Origin: UBA4874 sp002399435
GTDB taxonomy: Bacteria > Bacillota > Clostridia > Caldicoprobacterales > DTU083
Direction: 5' to 3'
Length of the DNA: 64,000 nucleotides
Assembly (NCBI GenBank): GCA_036823195.1
Contig: DAISGI010000002.1
Span: 62,001 to 126,000 of the forward strand
Positions 7,323 to 16,698 of the stretch are shown here, piece by piece (position 1 is the stretch's first letter; each line of letters opens with the position of its first letter). The position numbers and the translations under genes were made by a program. The notes under the pieces are model-generated. The model searched no databases. It saw only the letters and a program-made list of their open reading frames with translations, and had not been told where the DNA came from.

Positions 7323-9149
7323 TCAGTGGGTATCCTTTCGGTTCAATGATTTTTTCCTTTGGGCGGTATCCAGCACCGCTTTGCGAATCCGGATATATTT
7401 GGGCGTAATCTCCACCAGTTCGTCTTCATCAATAAACTCCAGGGCCTGCTCCAGGCTAAGGTGCCTCGGTGCAACCAGCCGCAGGGTTTCATCCGAGCCG
7501 GCAGCCCGCATATTGGAGACATGCTTTCTCTTGCAGACGTTAACCTCTATATCTCCTTGCCGGTTGTTCTCCCCGATGACCATGCCTTCATAGACTTCCA
7601 CACCCGGTCCGATAAACATGGTACCCCGGTCCTGTGCGTTGAAAATGCCGTAAGCTACGGATGTTCCTGTTTCAAATGCCACCAGGGAACCCTGGCTTCG
7701 GGTTTCGATATCCCCCTTGTAGGGCTCATAACCGTCAAAGATCGAATTCAGGATCCCTTCCCCGCGGGTATCGGTCAGGAATTCGGGGCGATATCCAAAC
7801 AGACCCCGGGCGGGGATGGTAAACTCCAGCCTTACGCTTCCATTGCTGTTGTTCACCATGTTGACCATTTCCCCTTTGCGGGAACCCAGCTTTTCAATGA
7901 CAATCCCCGTAAATTGCTCCGGAATATCAATGGTAAGCCGCTCCATGGGCTCATGAAGCTTTCCATTGATCTCCTTAAAGATCACGGTAGGCTTGGATAC
8001 CTGGAATTCATATCCCTGCCGGCGCATGGTTTCAATCAGGATGGAAAGGTGAAGCTCGCCTCTTCCGGAAACGCGGAATGCATCCGGTGAATCCGTTTCC
8101 TCCACCCGCAGGCTGACATCGGTATATGTCTCCCGGAACAGGCGGTCCCTCAGATTGCGGGAGGTGACATACTGCCCGTCCCGCCCGGCAAAAGGACTGG
8201 TATTTACTGAAAACGTCATGGAAATGGTCGGCTCGGAAATTTTAACAAAGGGCATGGGATCCGGATGATCCACCGCACAGATGGTCTCTCCGATATTGAT
8301 CCCCTCCACTCCGGAGACCGCCACAATATCCCCCAGCTCGGCATTCTCCACGGCAATCCGCTTCAATCCTTCAAACTGATACAGGCTGGTAATTTTCACC
8401 TTGCGCTGATCCCCGTCCACATTGCACAGCAATGCCTCCTGGCCTACCTCAATCCTGCCCCGTTCCACCTTGCCGATTGCAATCCTGCCGACATAATCGT
8501 TATAGTCAATGGTGGAAACCAGCATCTGAAGAGGTCCGTCCAAATCCCCTTTGGGTGCCGGAATATACTTCTGAATCAGATCAAACAAAGGCTGCATATC
8601 CTTGCCTTCCTCATCCGCATCCAGAGATGCCGTTCCATCCTTGGCAGAGGCAAACACAAAGGGACAGTCCAGCTGATCCTCCGTGGCATTCAATTCAATA
8701 AACAAATCCAGTATTTCATCAATCACTTCATGGGGCCTTGCCTCCGGCCGGTCAATTTTATTGATAACCACGATCACCGGATGCTTCAGCTCCAAAGCTT
8801 TTCTCAGGACAAATTTCGTCTGCGGCATGGGTCCTTCAAAAGCGTCCACCAGCAGCAGAACCCCGTTTACCATCTTCAGGACACGCTCCACCTCACCGCC
8901 GAAATCCGCATGGCCCGGAGTGTCGATAATATTTATTTTAATGTTGTTGTGCCGAACCGCAGTGTTCTTGGACAGGATGGTAATTCCCCTCTCCCGCTCC
9001 AGATCATTGGAATCCATGACCCGTTCCCGCACCTGCTGGTTTGCACGGAATACACCGCTTTGGCGCAGCATCTGATCCACCAGTGTGGTTTTTCCGTGAT
9101 CAACGTGTGCTATGATTGCTATATTTCGTATGTCATCTCTTGTGAACAT
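7323..9149 (-). CDS. typA: Translational GTPase TypA/BipA
   Basis: A 608-residue ribosome-binding GTPase of the EF-G family, involved in 50S assembly and stress adaptation. The G1 motif AHVDHGKTT (about residues 14-22), switch region ERERGITI, G3 DTPGHADFGG, G4 NKIDRP and G5-like FASAKDGTAS are all in place. The EF-G-like domains and the TypA-specific C-terminal domain (GDIEVNVCKRKHVSNMRAAGSDE) follow. The length matches the family (about 605-615). The start ATG follows GAGGAAATGAA. It has its own sigma-A promoter and terminator and is monocistronic. Confidence 0.97.
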   Translation of the reverse strand: MFTRDDIRNIAIIAHVDHGKTTLVDQMLRQSGVFRANQQVRERVMDSNDLERERGITILSKNTAVRHNNIKINIIDTPGHADFGGEVERVLKMVNGVLLLVDAFEGPMPQTKFVLRKALELKHPVIVVINKIDRPEARPHEVIDEILDLFIELNATEDQLDCPFVFASAKDGTASLDADEEGKDMQPLFDLIQKYIPAPKGDLDGPLQMLVSTIDYNDYVGRIAIGKVERGRIEVGQEALLCNVDGDQRKVKITSLYQFEGLKRIAVENAELGDIVAVSGVEGINIGETICAVDHPDPMPFVKISEPTISMTFSVNTSPFAGRDGQYVTSRNLRDRLFRETYTDVSLRVEETDSPDAFRVSGRGELHLSILIETMRRQGYEFQVSKPTVIFKEINGKLHEPMERLTIDIPEQFTGIVIEKLGSRKGEMVNMVNNSNGSVRLEFTIPARGLFGYRPEFLTDTRGEGILNSIFDGYEPYKGDIETRSQGSLVAFETGTSVAYGIFNAQDRGTMFIGPGVEVYEGMVIGENNRQGDIEVNVCKRKHVSNMRAAGSDETLRLVAPRHLSLEQALEFIDEDELVEITPKYIRIRKAVLDTAQRKKSLNRKDTH

Positions 9150-9193
9150 TTCATTTCCTCGTTTCTCAAACTATAAAATCTTGACAAACCAAT

Positions 9194-9222
9194 ATTTTAC
9201 CACAAAAACACCTCTTTTACAA
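9194..9222 (-). promoter_or_regulatory. Probable typA sigma-A promoter
   Basis: On the minus strand TTGTAA (9217-9222) and TAAAAT (9194-9199) are separated by exactly 17 bases, about 45 bases before the typA ATG. Confidence 0.65.
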
Positions 9223-9250
9223 GAAATTTTATTACTTATTTTATTACTTT

Positions 9251-10369
9251 TTATTGATATTGCAGGATTTTATGCAATACTTCGTCTCTTTTTTGCCGAA
9301 CCCGGTCATAATCCATGGATTGGATATAGAATCCTTCGATTTCGTCGTGGGCGGATTTGGCCCGTGCCAGGTGATCCACGGCTTTTTGCAGAAGATCACG
9401 GGATCGGATTTCAGCGTCTGCCCGTTCCGGTTCGTATTCCTCCTGCCTGCCCTTTTGCATGCAGTCATCCAAATCAATCTCCGCAACCGGACGGATACCT
9501 ACCGGATTGCCCAGGCCAAAGGGACAGGGCGGGCTGTTGTTCACCACAGCCGTCTGAATGTCCGGAATCAGCAGCATATCCAGTTTGTTCTCCTCCGGCT
9601 CATAGGGGCAATGGTATTGTTCCGTAAAGAAACCCAGCTCTTCCGCAGACCGCGCAATGCCCGCGATCATCTGCCGGACACCGGTTCCCGGCTGTCCTTT
9701 GATGAAGAAAATTCTGCTGCTTTCCCTCAGCAGGGTTTCCCGGAAATCCACCACTCCTTTTGGAGTTATGGCCGATCCAAATAAATGTCTGCTCTTTGGA
9801 GCACTCTGGTTTGGGGCTGTCCCGGCCCCCAGCACTCTTTCCCGGAGTGATCTGAGAATCCGGCAGGCTTCCGCCCGATTTACCGTTTCCTGCACATAAC
9901 TTTCCCATTCCTCATAAGCGGCCCGGGATTGACGAAGCAAGCTGAATGCGATTTGAAAAAGCCGGCTGACCTTCTGATTCGTGGAAACGATTTCATCCCT
10001 GTGCCGTATGATCTCCTTTTCCTCCCAGTATTCGCCGAGAGAAATGATCTCATCCACTGCGCCTGGGTTTTTCGGATCATTGATATGAGGCGCCGTGCCA
10101 TCCATCAGGGCCACTTTCAGTGCAGGAATCACCAGACCATCCAGGGAATCCGGATCGGTGGAACAATGATGATATTCCACGTCCATGCCCCTGTCCATAA
10201 GATCCTGACCGATCGCCATCATAAACGTGGATTTTCCGGTGCCGGGCCCGCCTTTCAGAATAAAGATCCGGTTGGCATCGGGTCTGATCATGTACTGAAA
10301 CCAGGAAACAAAACCAGCCGTTGTATTTCCTCCGGGAAACATCCTTCTTATCTGCCCTTTTTTATCCAA
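9251..10369 (-). CDS. Tandem P-loop ATPase-like protein (PRK06851-type), function unknown
   Basis: A 372-residue protein with two related NTPase halves. The first Walker A is complete (ILKGGPGTGKSTFM, about residues 38-51). The second half repeats the pattern as FFIKGQPGTGVRQMI (about residue 225), where the key lysine is replaced by valine, so only the first site should bind ATP well. Each half also carries a VEYHHCSTDPDSLDG / EQYHCPYEPEENKLD segment, showing internal duplication. This protein type is widespread in spore-forming Firmicutes with no settled function. Start ATG at 10369 follows GGAGGGAA. It ends just before the typA promoter. Confidence 0.8.
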   Translation of the reverse strand: MDKKGQIRRMFPGGNTTAGFVSWFQYMIRPDANRIFILKGGPGTGKSTFMMAIGQDLMDRGMDVEYHHCSTDPDSLDGLVIPALKVALMDGTAPHINDPKNPGAVDEIISLGEYWEEKEIIRHRDEIVSTNQKVSRLFQIAFSLLRQSRAAYEEWESYVQETVNRAEACRILRSLRERVLGAGTAPNQSAPKSRHLFGSAITPKGVVDFRETLLRESSRIFFIKGQPGTGVRQMIAGIARSAEELGFFTEQYHCPYEPEENKLDMLLIPDIQTAVVNNSPPCPFGLGNPVGIRPVAEIDLDDCMQKGRQEEYEPERADAEIRSRDLLQKAVDHLARAKSAHDEIEGFYIQSMDYDRVRQKRDEVLHKILQYQ

Positions 10370-10420
10370 TTTATTCCCTCCTGTCCGGGAACCTGTGGTT
10401 CCCGTTCTATATTATGTGTA

Positions 10421-10468
10421 AAAAAAAGAATTGCCCATGGTCTGCAAAGACTTTTCCCGGGCAATTCT
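10421..10468 (-). terminator. Terminator of the csoR-copA-copZ operon
   Basis: On the minus strand AGAATTGCCC and GGGCAATTCT form a long hairpin followed by a run of eight T (A run at 10420-10427 on plus). It lies just after the copZ stop. Confidence 0.85.
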
Positions 10469-10481
10469 CTTTCCTGAAATT

Positions 10482-10697
10482 TTATTGGATATCCGTGACT
10501 TCGTAACCTGCTTCCTTGACTGCATTCCGGATGCTGTCGTCCGAAACCTCGCCCGTCAGTTTGATCACCGCTGTTTTCTTCTTCCGGTTTGCCTTCGCAG
10601 ACTGAACCCCATCCAGTTCCTTCAGGGCTTCTTCCACATGCTGCTCGCAATGACTGCAGGTCATTCCTTCCACAAATACCGTCTTCTTTTCTTCCAT
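10482..10697 (-). CDS. copZ: Copper chaperone CopZ, heavy-metal-associated domain protein
   Basis: A 71-residue single HMA domain that carries Cu(I) to CopA and CsoR in the cytoplasm. The metal site is MTCSHC near residue 15, within FVEGMTCSHCEQHVEEAL. The fold is complete through the last strand (EAGYEVTDI). The ATG at 10697 has better spacing from AGAAAGGA than the ATG nine bases upstream. It is the last gene of the copper operon, about 40 bases after copA, and is followed by the operon terminator. Confidence 0.92.
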   Translation of the reverse strand: MEEKKTVFVEGMTCSHCEQHVEEALKELDGVQSAKANRKKKTAVIKLTGEVSDDSIRNAVKEAGYEVTDIQ

Positions 10698-10737
10698 TTC
10701 TATCATCCTTTCTTCCTTTCCCGGACTTTTTTCCCTT

Positions 10738-13130
10738 TTACCCGTGCAGTGGCTGAAACCTTTTCAGCCGCAAGGCATTGGTCAGAACAGATACCGAGCT
10801 GAACGCCATGGCGCCTGCTGCGATCATCGGGTTTAAAAGAGGCCCGCCGAACAGGTACAGCAATCCTGCCGCAATTGGTATCCCGGCGGTGTTATAGGCA
10901 AATGCCCAGAACAGATTCTGCCGGATGTTCCGGATCGTACGCTTGCTCAATTGGATCGCCGTGGGAACATCCATGAGATTGCTTCTCATCAGGACGATAT
11001 CGGCCGATTCCATGGCTACATCCGTACCGGAACCAATNNNNNNNNNNNNNNNNNNNNNNNNNNNNNNNNNNNNNNNNNNNNNNNNNNNNNNNNNNNNNNN
11101 NNNNNNNNNNNNNNNNNNNNNNNNNNNNNNNNNNNNNTTCTCATCAGGACGATATCGGCCGATTCCATGGCTACATCCGTACCGGAACCAATGGCGATGC
11201 CGATATCCGCCTGGGCCAGAGCCGGTGCATCGTTAATCCCGTCTCCCACCATAGCTACCTTTTTCCCTTCCTGCTGAAGCTTTTTCACTTCCACTGCCTT
11301 ATCCTGCGGGAGCACCCCTGCCAATACCCGGTAGATTCCCACCTGCCTGGCAATGGCTTCTGCGGTTCTCCTGTTGTCTCCGGTAATCATTGCCACTTCA
11401 ATCCCCATTTGATCCAGTGTCTTAACTGCCTTTCTGCTGCTTTTCTTCATGATGTCCGCTACTGCGATGATGCCTGCCGCATCGCCGTCCACCGCAATAT
11501 ACATGGGGGTTTTGCCTTCTCCAGCCAGGCGATCGTATTCCTTCTGCATCGGAAAGACAATATTCCGGTCGTCCATCAGCTTCTGATTGCCGAGAAGGAT
11601 CTTCTGCCCCCGGAGAGCCACTTCAATGCCTTGCCCGGGGATTGCTTCAAAGCTCTCCGGATCCAGCAATTCCAGATTCCTTTCCCTGCCCAGCCCGACA
11701 ATTGCTTCGCCCAGCGGATGCTCGGAATTCTTTTCCGCTGAAGCGGACAGGAGCAGGAGTTCCTCTTCTCCCATCGGACCGGCCGGAAGAATATCCGTGA
11801 CCCTTGGCTTGCCTTCCGTGATGGTCCCGGTTTTATCCAGCACAATGGTCCGGATCTTGTGCGCCGTCTCCAGCGCTTCGCCGCCCTTTATCAGGATCCC
11901 GTAATCCGCACCCTTTCCCGTACCTACCATAATGGCCGTCGGCGTAGCCAGCCCCAGCGCACAGGGGCATGCGATGACCAGCACGGACACAAAGATGGTA
12001 AGGGCAAAGGAGACCGGCTTTCCGGATAAAAGCCATGCCAGGCCGGCGATAACAGCGATTGCCATGACAATCGGAACAAAATAACCCGCTATGATGTCCG
12101 CTGTTCTGGCAATGGGCGCCCGGGAACCCTGGGCTTCCTCCACCAGTTTGATGATCTGCGCCAAAGCTGTATCCTCTCCCACCTTTGTGGCCCGGAACCG
12201 AACCGTACCATTTCGATTGATGCTGGCGCCGATCATGTTGCTGCCCTTATTTTTTTCCACCGGAATGCTCTCGCCGGTCAGCATGGATTCGTCCACAGAA
12301 GTTCGGCCTTCCACCACAATCCCATCCGTAGGGATTTTTTCTCCCGGCTTTACCACCAGAATATCCCCGATCTTCACTTCCTCGACGGGAATCACTGTTT
12401 CGCCGCCGTCCCGGATCACGGTCGCCGTCTTCGGAGCCAGCCCCATCAGTTTCCGGATGGCTTCCGATGTCTTGCCTTTCGTCACAGCTTCCAGGTACCT
12501 GCCCAAAAGAATCAGGGTAATGATGACCCCGGCAGACTCAAAGTACAAATTGCGTACATACTCCGCCCTGCCGTTCCCGATCTGAATCATGGCATAGATC
12601 CCGTACAACAGGGACGCACACGTTCCCACCGCAATCAGCGAATCCATATTGGGCTCTCTCCGGAATAAGTTTCCAAATCCTATGGTATAGAACCGATATC
12701 CCGCAATCATCACCGGAACAACCAGTGCCAGCTGCACCAAAGCAAAACGAAAAGGATGCATATCCGGATGGATCGCACCCGGTATGGGCAATCCCATCAT
12801 ATGCCCCATTGCGACATAGAGCAGCGGTACGGTAAAAACAAGGGAAACAATAAATTTTTGCCAAAGGGTCTTCGACTCCTTTTCCCTGCGCTCCCGTTCC
12901 CGGTCTGCCTGGCCCCTCGTTTCGATCTCCATTGCCTTATACCCAGCCCTGGATACGGCATCCTGGATCTGGGGAATCCGGACCTTATCCGGATCGTATA
13001 TCACAGTGGCTTTTTCCGTTGCCAGATTGACAGAGGCTTCCTGCACGCCATCCAGCTTTTTAATTGCCTTTTGTACGGCGTTGACGCAGGATGCACAGGT
13101 CATTCCGGTAATCTGTAATGTCTCTTTCAT
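10738..13130 (-). CDS. copA: Copper-exporting P1B-type ATPase CopA, interrupted by an assembly gap
   Basis: Exports Cu(I) across the membrane using ATP. One N-terminal HMA domain (GMTCASCVNAV, residues 9-19), eight membrane segments, the CPC transmembrane motif (IACPCALGLATP), phosphorylation site DKTGT, HP motif SEHPLGEAI, TGDN and GDGINDAPAL are present. The reading is broken by 100 N at 11038-11137, but the 55 bases before and after the gap are identical. Removing 155 bases (the Ns and one copy) gives a single intact frame of 745 residues, the usual length. The gene is therefore intact and the break an artefact. It lies between csoR and copZ. Confidence 0.95.
11038..11137. other. Assembly gap of 100 N inside copA, artefactual
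   Basis: Positions 10983-11037 and 11138-11192 carry the same 55-base sequence, so the flanking contigs overlap and no sequence is missing. Confidence 0.95.
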
Positions 13131-13171
13131 ATCTGCTTCTCACCTTATTCCTTTCCAATTCCGGCAACGCA

Positions 13172-13438
13172 TTACTTTGCGTATTTATCGATCAGATCAA
13201 TCACTTCCGTTACCTTCTCATCGCCGTTGCCTTCCAGGAAAGCTTCCTTTACGCAATGGCGGATGTGTTGATCAATTATCTGTAAATTTGCCTTTTTCAG
13301 GAGAGCCTGTACGGAAAGAATCTGTTTGGATATATCCACACAGTAGCGATCTTCCTCCAGCATCCGGATGATTCCATCCATTTGCCCCCTTGCTGTTTTC
13401 AACAGATTGAGGACCTGCTTTTTGTCCCCGCATTCCAT
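13172..13438 (-). CDS. csoR: Copper-sensing repressor CsoR family
   Basis: An all-helical, Cu(I)-responsive repressor of 88 residues. The metal ligands of the family are visible: Cys in DRYCVDIS, and His and Cys in IIDQHIRHCVKEA (the Cys-x24/25-His-x3-Cys pattern). The DNA-contacting RGQMDGIIRMLEE helix is present. I chose the ATG at 13438 because GAGGAGGG lies at the right distance; longer upstream frames lack a site. It heads csoR-copA-copZ, and a CsoR-like operator overlaps its promoter, so it should repress itself and the exporter until copper binds. Confidence 0.93.
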   Translation of the reverse strand: MECGDKKQVLNLLKTARGQMDGIIRMLEEDRYCVDISKQILSVQALLKKANLQIIDQHIRHCVKEAFLEGNGDEKVTEVIDLIDKYAK

Positions 13439-13461
13439 ATCGATCCCTCCTCTTGTTTCTT

Positions 13462-13520
13462 TATCCCACCCCCCGTGCGGTGGGCTACTTTCATTATACA
13501 CCACATTTTCCCCCTGTCAA
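13462..13520 (-). promoter_or_regulatory. Strong csoR promoter with CsoR-type operator
   Basis: On the minus strand a perfect -35 TTGACA (13515-13520) and perfect -10 TATAAT (13493-13498) are 16 bases apart. The operator at 13462-13487 reads TAGCCCACC-GCACGGGG-GGTGGGATA, a GC-rich inverted repeat bounded by TA as in known CsoR sites, and sits where it would block initiation or early elongation. Binding is inferred. Confidence 0.85.
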
Positions 13521-13751
13521 GGACTCTGTTATTTATATAACCCACTTTACATCAATGAACCCATGACAAATAAATATGACAAATAAAGCAATGGATCATA
13601 AAATACAGAATCCTCACTCATGTATATAAAGATTATGAGGCATACAGAGCAAGACGGAGAATATCATTAATAAACACGTAAAACGCCCTTCTATGTCTAT
13701 TATTGGCTCCTGTAAGCAAAACTATGACATTTATCAAAATATAAATAAGAG

Positions 13752-13808
13752 TATAATGAGATAATGCTCTGCCTTACGAAACCACAAGGCAAAACAGCTT
13801 TTTTTTCT
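13752..13808 (+). promoter_or_regulatory. Possible trkA promoter element and terminator-like hairpin in the leader
   Basis: A TATAAT box at 13752-13757 without a good -35 is followed at 13766-13798 by a bulged hairpin (GCT-TGCCTT with AAGGCA-AGC) and eight T at 13799-13806, then trkA about 50 bases later. It could be an attenuator or the end of a short RNA. The rest of the 13505-13854 intergenic stretch is A/T-rich with no gene that I can see, and it lacks the conserved blocks of the ydaO riboswitch. Confidence 0.4.
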
Positions 13809-13854
13809 TTTGCTTTACGCAGAATGACCGGGATAAGAACAAGGGGGAAATATA

Positions 13855-15255
13855 ATGAGAATTATTGTGATTGGTGCCGGCAAAGTCGGTTATCAGATTG
13901 CCGAGACACTGTCACGGGAAATGTTTAAAGTTGTGGTCGTGGAAAAGGACGAAGACGTAATCAATAAAATCAATGAAAACCTGGATGTACTGACCATGCA
14001 GTCCAACGGTCTGGTCAGCAATACCTTGAAACAGCTGGAGATCAGCCGGAATGACATGGTCATCGCCGTTACGGAAAGTGATGAAGCAAATATGCTGGCC
14101 TGTCTTTCCGCCAAAAACCTGGGGGCCGGTATCACCGTGGCCAGGATACGGAATCCGGAATATACAAAGGACTGGGCGGTTACAAAAGAACAGCTCAGCA
14201 TCGACTATATCATCAACCCCGAACGGTCCACTGCCCTTGAAATCAGCCGCATGCTGACCTATTCTCCGGCAGGCGCGGTGGAGGACTTCGCGAAGGGCAA
14301 GGTACAGATGGTATCCGTGTTCATTGACGATTCGGTGAAATTGAATCCGGTGCAGATAAAGGATCTGGAAATCCCCGATGATATTCTGGTGGCCGCAATC
14401 ATCCGAAAGGGAGAACTGATTATCCCCAGCGGGGAAAACGTGGTCCAAACAGGAGACACCATTTATATCATCGGACAGAAAAAAGGAATCCTGAAATTCT
14501 GTAAAAACATCGGCATCATGCCAAAGCACATCAGTCATGTCATGATTCTTGGAGGCGGAAGAATTTCCTACTATCTGGCTGAGAAACTGCTTTCGCTGGG
14601 GATCTCCGTAAAAATCATCGAAAAGGATCCGGCAAGATGCAGGGCATTATCCGAAAGTCTTTCCAATGCACTGGTTATCAATGGAGACGGTACCGATCTG
14701 AGTGTTCTGAAAGCGGAAAATGTCGCGCAGATGGATGCCCTGATCACCCTGACCGGTATTGATGAGGAAAACGTCCTTTTATCCCTTCTGGCCAAACAGA
14801 TGGGAGTAAAAAAAGTGATCTCCAAAGTCAGCAGGGCAAATTACATTCCCCTGGTGGAAACCATCGGTGTGGATGCAGCCATTACCCCAAGCATGATTAC
14901 AGCCAGTGAAATCCTGCGGTTCATAAGAGGCGGTAAAATCGCGTCCCTGTTCCTGCTGATGGGCGGCGAAGGAGAAGCAATGGAATGGAAAATATCATCT
15001 GACTGTGCGGCAGTGGATACTCCCATACGGGATCTGGATCTGCCGAAGGATGTTCTCATTACAACCATTATCCGGAATGACAAAGTCATCATTCCTCACG
15101 GCGAAGACAAAATATACGCTGACGACCGGGTTATCGTCCTGTGTCGGTCCACAGAGAACAATCGGATAACAGAAATCTTCAGCGGAGCGGAAAGGAGGCA
15201 GAAAAATGAATTTTGGCATCATCTCAAAGGCACTGGGACTTCTGCTTCTCACTGA
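13855..15255 (+). CDS. trkA: Trk system potassium uptake protein TrkA
   Basis: A cytoplasmic gating subunit for the TrkH channel, 466 residues. It has two TrkA-N Rossmann domains with nucleotide motifs IVIGAGKVGYQIAE (residues 4-17) and VMILGGGRISYYLAEKL (about 227-243), each followed by a TrkA-C (RCK_C) domain. This is the full-length double-domain form. The SD is AAGGGGGAAATATA before the ATG. Its 3' end overlaps trkH by 50 bases, so the two are translated together. The RCK_C domains are known sites for nucleotide control, including c-di-AMP in some Firmicutes. Confidence 0.95.
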   Translation: MRIIVIGAGKVGYQIAETLSREMFKVVVVEKDEDVINKINENLDVLTMQSNGLVSNTLKQLEISRNDMVIAVTESDEANMLACLSAKNLGAGITVARIRNPEYTKDWAVTKEQLSIDYIINPERSTALEISRMLTYSPAGAVEDFAKGKVQMVSVFIDDSVKLNPVQIKDLEIPDDILVAAIIRKGELIIPSGENVVQTGDTIYIIGQKKGILKFCKNIGIMPKHISHVMILGGGRISYYLAEKLLSLGISVKIIEKDPARCRALSESLSNALVINGDGTDLSVLKAENVAQMDALITLTGIDEENVLLSLLAKQMGVKKVISKVSRANYIPLVETIGVDAAITPSMITASEILRFIRGGKIASLFLLMGGEGEAMEWKISSDCAAVDTPIRDLDLPKDVLITTIIRNDKVIIPHGEDKIYADDRVIVLCRSTENNRITEIFSGAERRQKNEFWHHLKGTGTSASH

Positions 15256-16663
15256 GTCCGCCTGTATGCTGCCCTCCATGGGCGTAGCTTTGTATTATGG
15301 ACAGGGAGATGCCAGGGCATTGACCCTGTCCATGATCCTGACGGCGGCAGCAGGGCTTCTTCTGCTTGGCCTTTCTGCATTGCGGCCAAAGAAGGGTATC
15401 ATTCGTTATAAAGAAGGATTCATGATAACCGGCTTTGGCTGGGTGCTTGCCTGCGCATTCGGAGCGTTGCCTTTTTGCTTTTCCGGATCTGTCCCCACCT
15501 ACATGGACGCTTATTTCGAAACGGTTTCCGGCTTCACCACCACCGGTTCCACAATATTGAGCGACGTGGAAGCGGTACCAAGGGGCATTCTGTTCTGGCG
15601 TTCCTTTACCCATTGGCTGGGCGGTATGGGGATCCTTGCATTTACAATGGCGCTGCTTCCCTCCATGGGCGGCAGGGTCGGAACCCTGCAGGTCTATAAA
15701 GCGGAAACCACCGGCCCCATAGCAGGAAAGGTAAGACCCACAATGCGGGGAACCGCCAAAATGCTCTACCTGGTTTATGGCATCATAACGGTGGCACAGA
15801 TCATCTCACTGCGGATAGCAGGCATGCCTGTGTATGACTCCCTGGTGCATACCTTTGGTACAGTGGGCACAGGAGGATTCTCCATATACAACAAAAGCAT
15901 CGGACATTATCATAATCCGTCCTATGAATGGATCATCACGATTTTTACCTTTGTGTCCGGGGTGAATTTTTCCCTTTATTGCAATGCATTGCACGGAAAT
16001 TTCCGAACCCTGTTGAAAGACAGGGAGTTTCAGGCGTATTCGGGGATTGTCCTGGGTGCCATTGTAATGATTGCGATCAACATCAACTCATCTGTGTTCC
16101 ACAATGTCAGTGAATCGATCCGACATGCGTCATTCCAGGTAATGACCATTATGAGTACCACCGGTTATTCCTCAACGAATTTTGATCTATGGCCGGACTT
16201 CAGCAGAATGATCCTGATACTGCTGATGTTTATCGGTTCCTGTGCCGGCTCCACGGCAGGCGGCATCAAGGTCATCCGTTTCGTGCTTTCTTTCAAAATC
16301 ATTAAAAGGGGATTCCGCCGTTTGGTCCACCCGAAAGCCGTAATGCCTGTGCAATTGGGAGGCCAGACCGTTCCGGAGGAAACCCTTCAGGGGGTAACCT
16401 CCTTCATTGTCCTGTACCTGGTCATTTACTTTGTGGCAGTACTGGCTTTGCTGGCACAGGGAATGGATATGATGAGCGGAGCATCTGCCGTAGCGGCCAC
16501 ATTGAACAATGTCGGCCCCGGTTTCGCGGCCGTTGGGCCCATGAAGAACTTCAGCAAGCTCTCCCTGTTCTCCAAGGGGCTGCTGTCCGTGTGCATGCTG
16601 CTGGGCCGTCTGGAAATTCATTCGCTGATGATCCTTGTTATGCCGCATTTCTGGAAAAAATAA
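15206..16663 (+). CDS. trkH: Trk potassium uptake channel TrkH
   Basis: An integral membrane K+ channel subunit, 485 residues, with four repeated M1-P-M2 units. The selectivity-filter loops are seen as TTTGSTIL, GTVGTGGFS, STTGYSST and NNVGPGFAAVGP. A conserved ending LGRLEIHSLMILVMPHFW matches TrkH/KtrB. The ATG at 15206 has a very good SD (AAAGGAGG) inside the end of trkA. No terminator is obvious before the convergent dCMP deaminase gene. Confidence 0.95.
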   Translation: MNFGIISKALGLLLLTESACMLPSMGVALYYGQGDARALTLSMILTAAAGLLLLGLSALRPKKGIIRYKEGFMITGFGWVLACAFGALPFCFSGSVPTYMDAYFETVSGFTTTGSTILSDVEAVPRGILFWRSFTHWLGGMGILAFTMALLPSMGGRVGTLQVYKAETTGPIAGKVRPTMRGTAKMLYLVYGIITVAQIISLRIAGMPVYDSLVHTFGTVGTGGFSIYNKSIGHYHNPSYEWIITIFTFVSGVNFSLYCNALHGNFRTLLKDREFQAYSGIVLGAIVMIAININSSVFHNVSESIRHASFQVMTIMSTTGYSSTNFDLWPDFSRMILILLMFIGSCAGSTAGGIKVIRFVLSFKIIKRGFRRLVHPKAVMPVQLGGQTVPEETLQGVTSFIVLYLVIYFVAVLALLAQGMDMMSGASAVAATLNNVGPGFAAVGPMKNFSKLSLFSKGLLSVCMLLGRLEIHSLMILVMPHFWKK

Positions 16664-16698
16664 TCCTTCCTGTCCCTGGATAAACCGGACCGGACGCT

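Noticed and set aside
10738..13130. copA looks like two broken ORFs
   Set aside because: The break is the N-run with duplicated 55-mers; joined, the gene is intact.
13505..13854. ydaO (c-di-AMP) riboswitch upstream of trkA
   Set aside because: None of the conserved sequence blocks is visible; only a simple hairpin with a T run.
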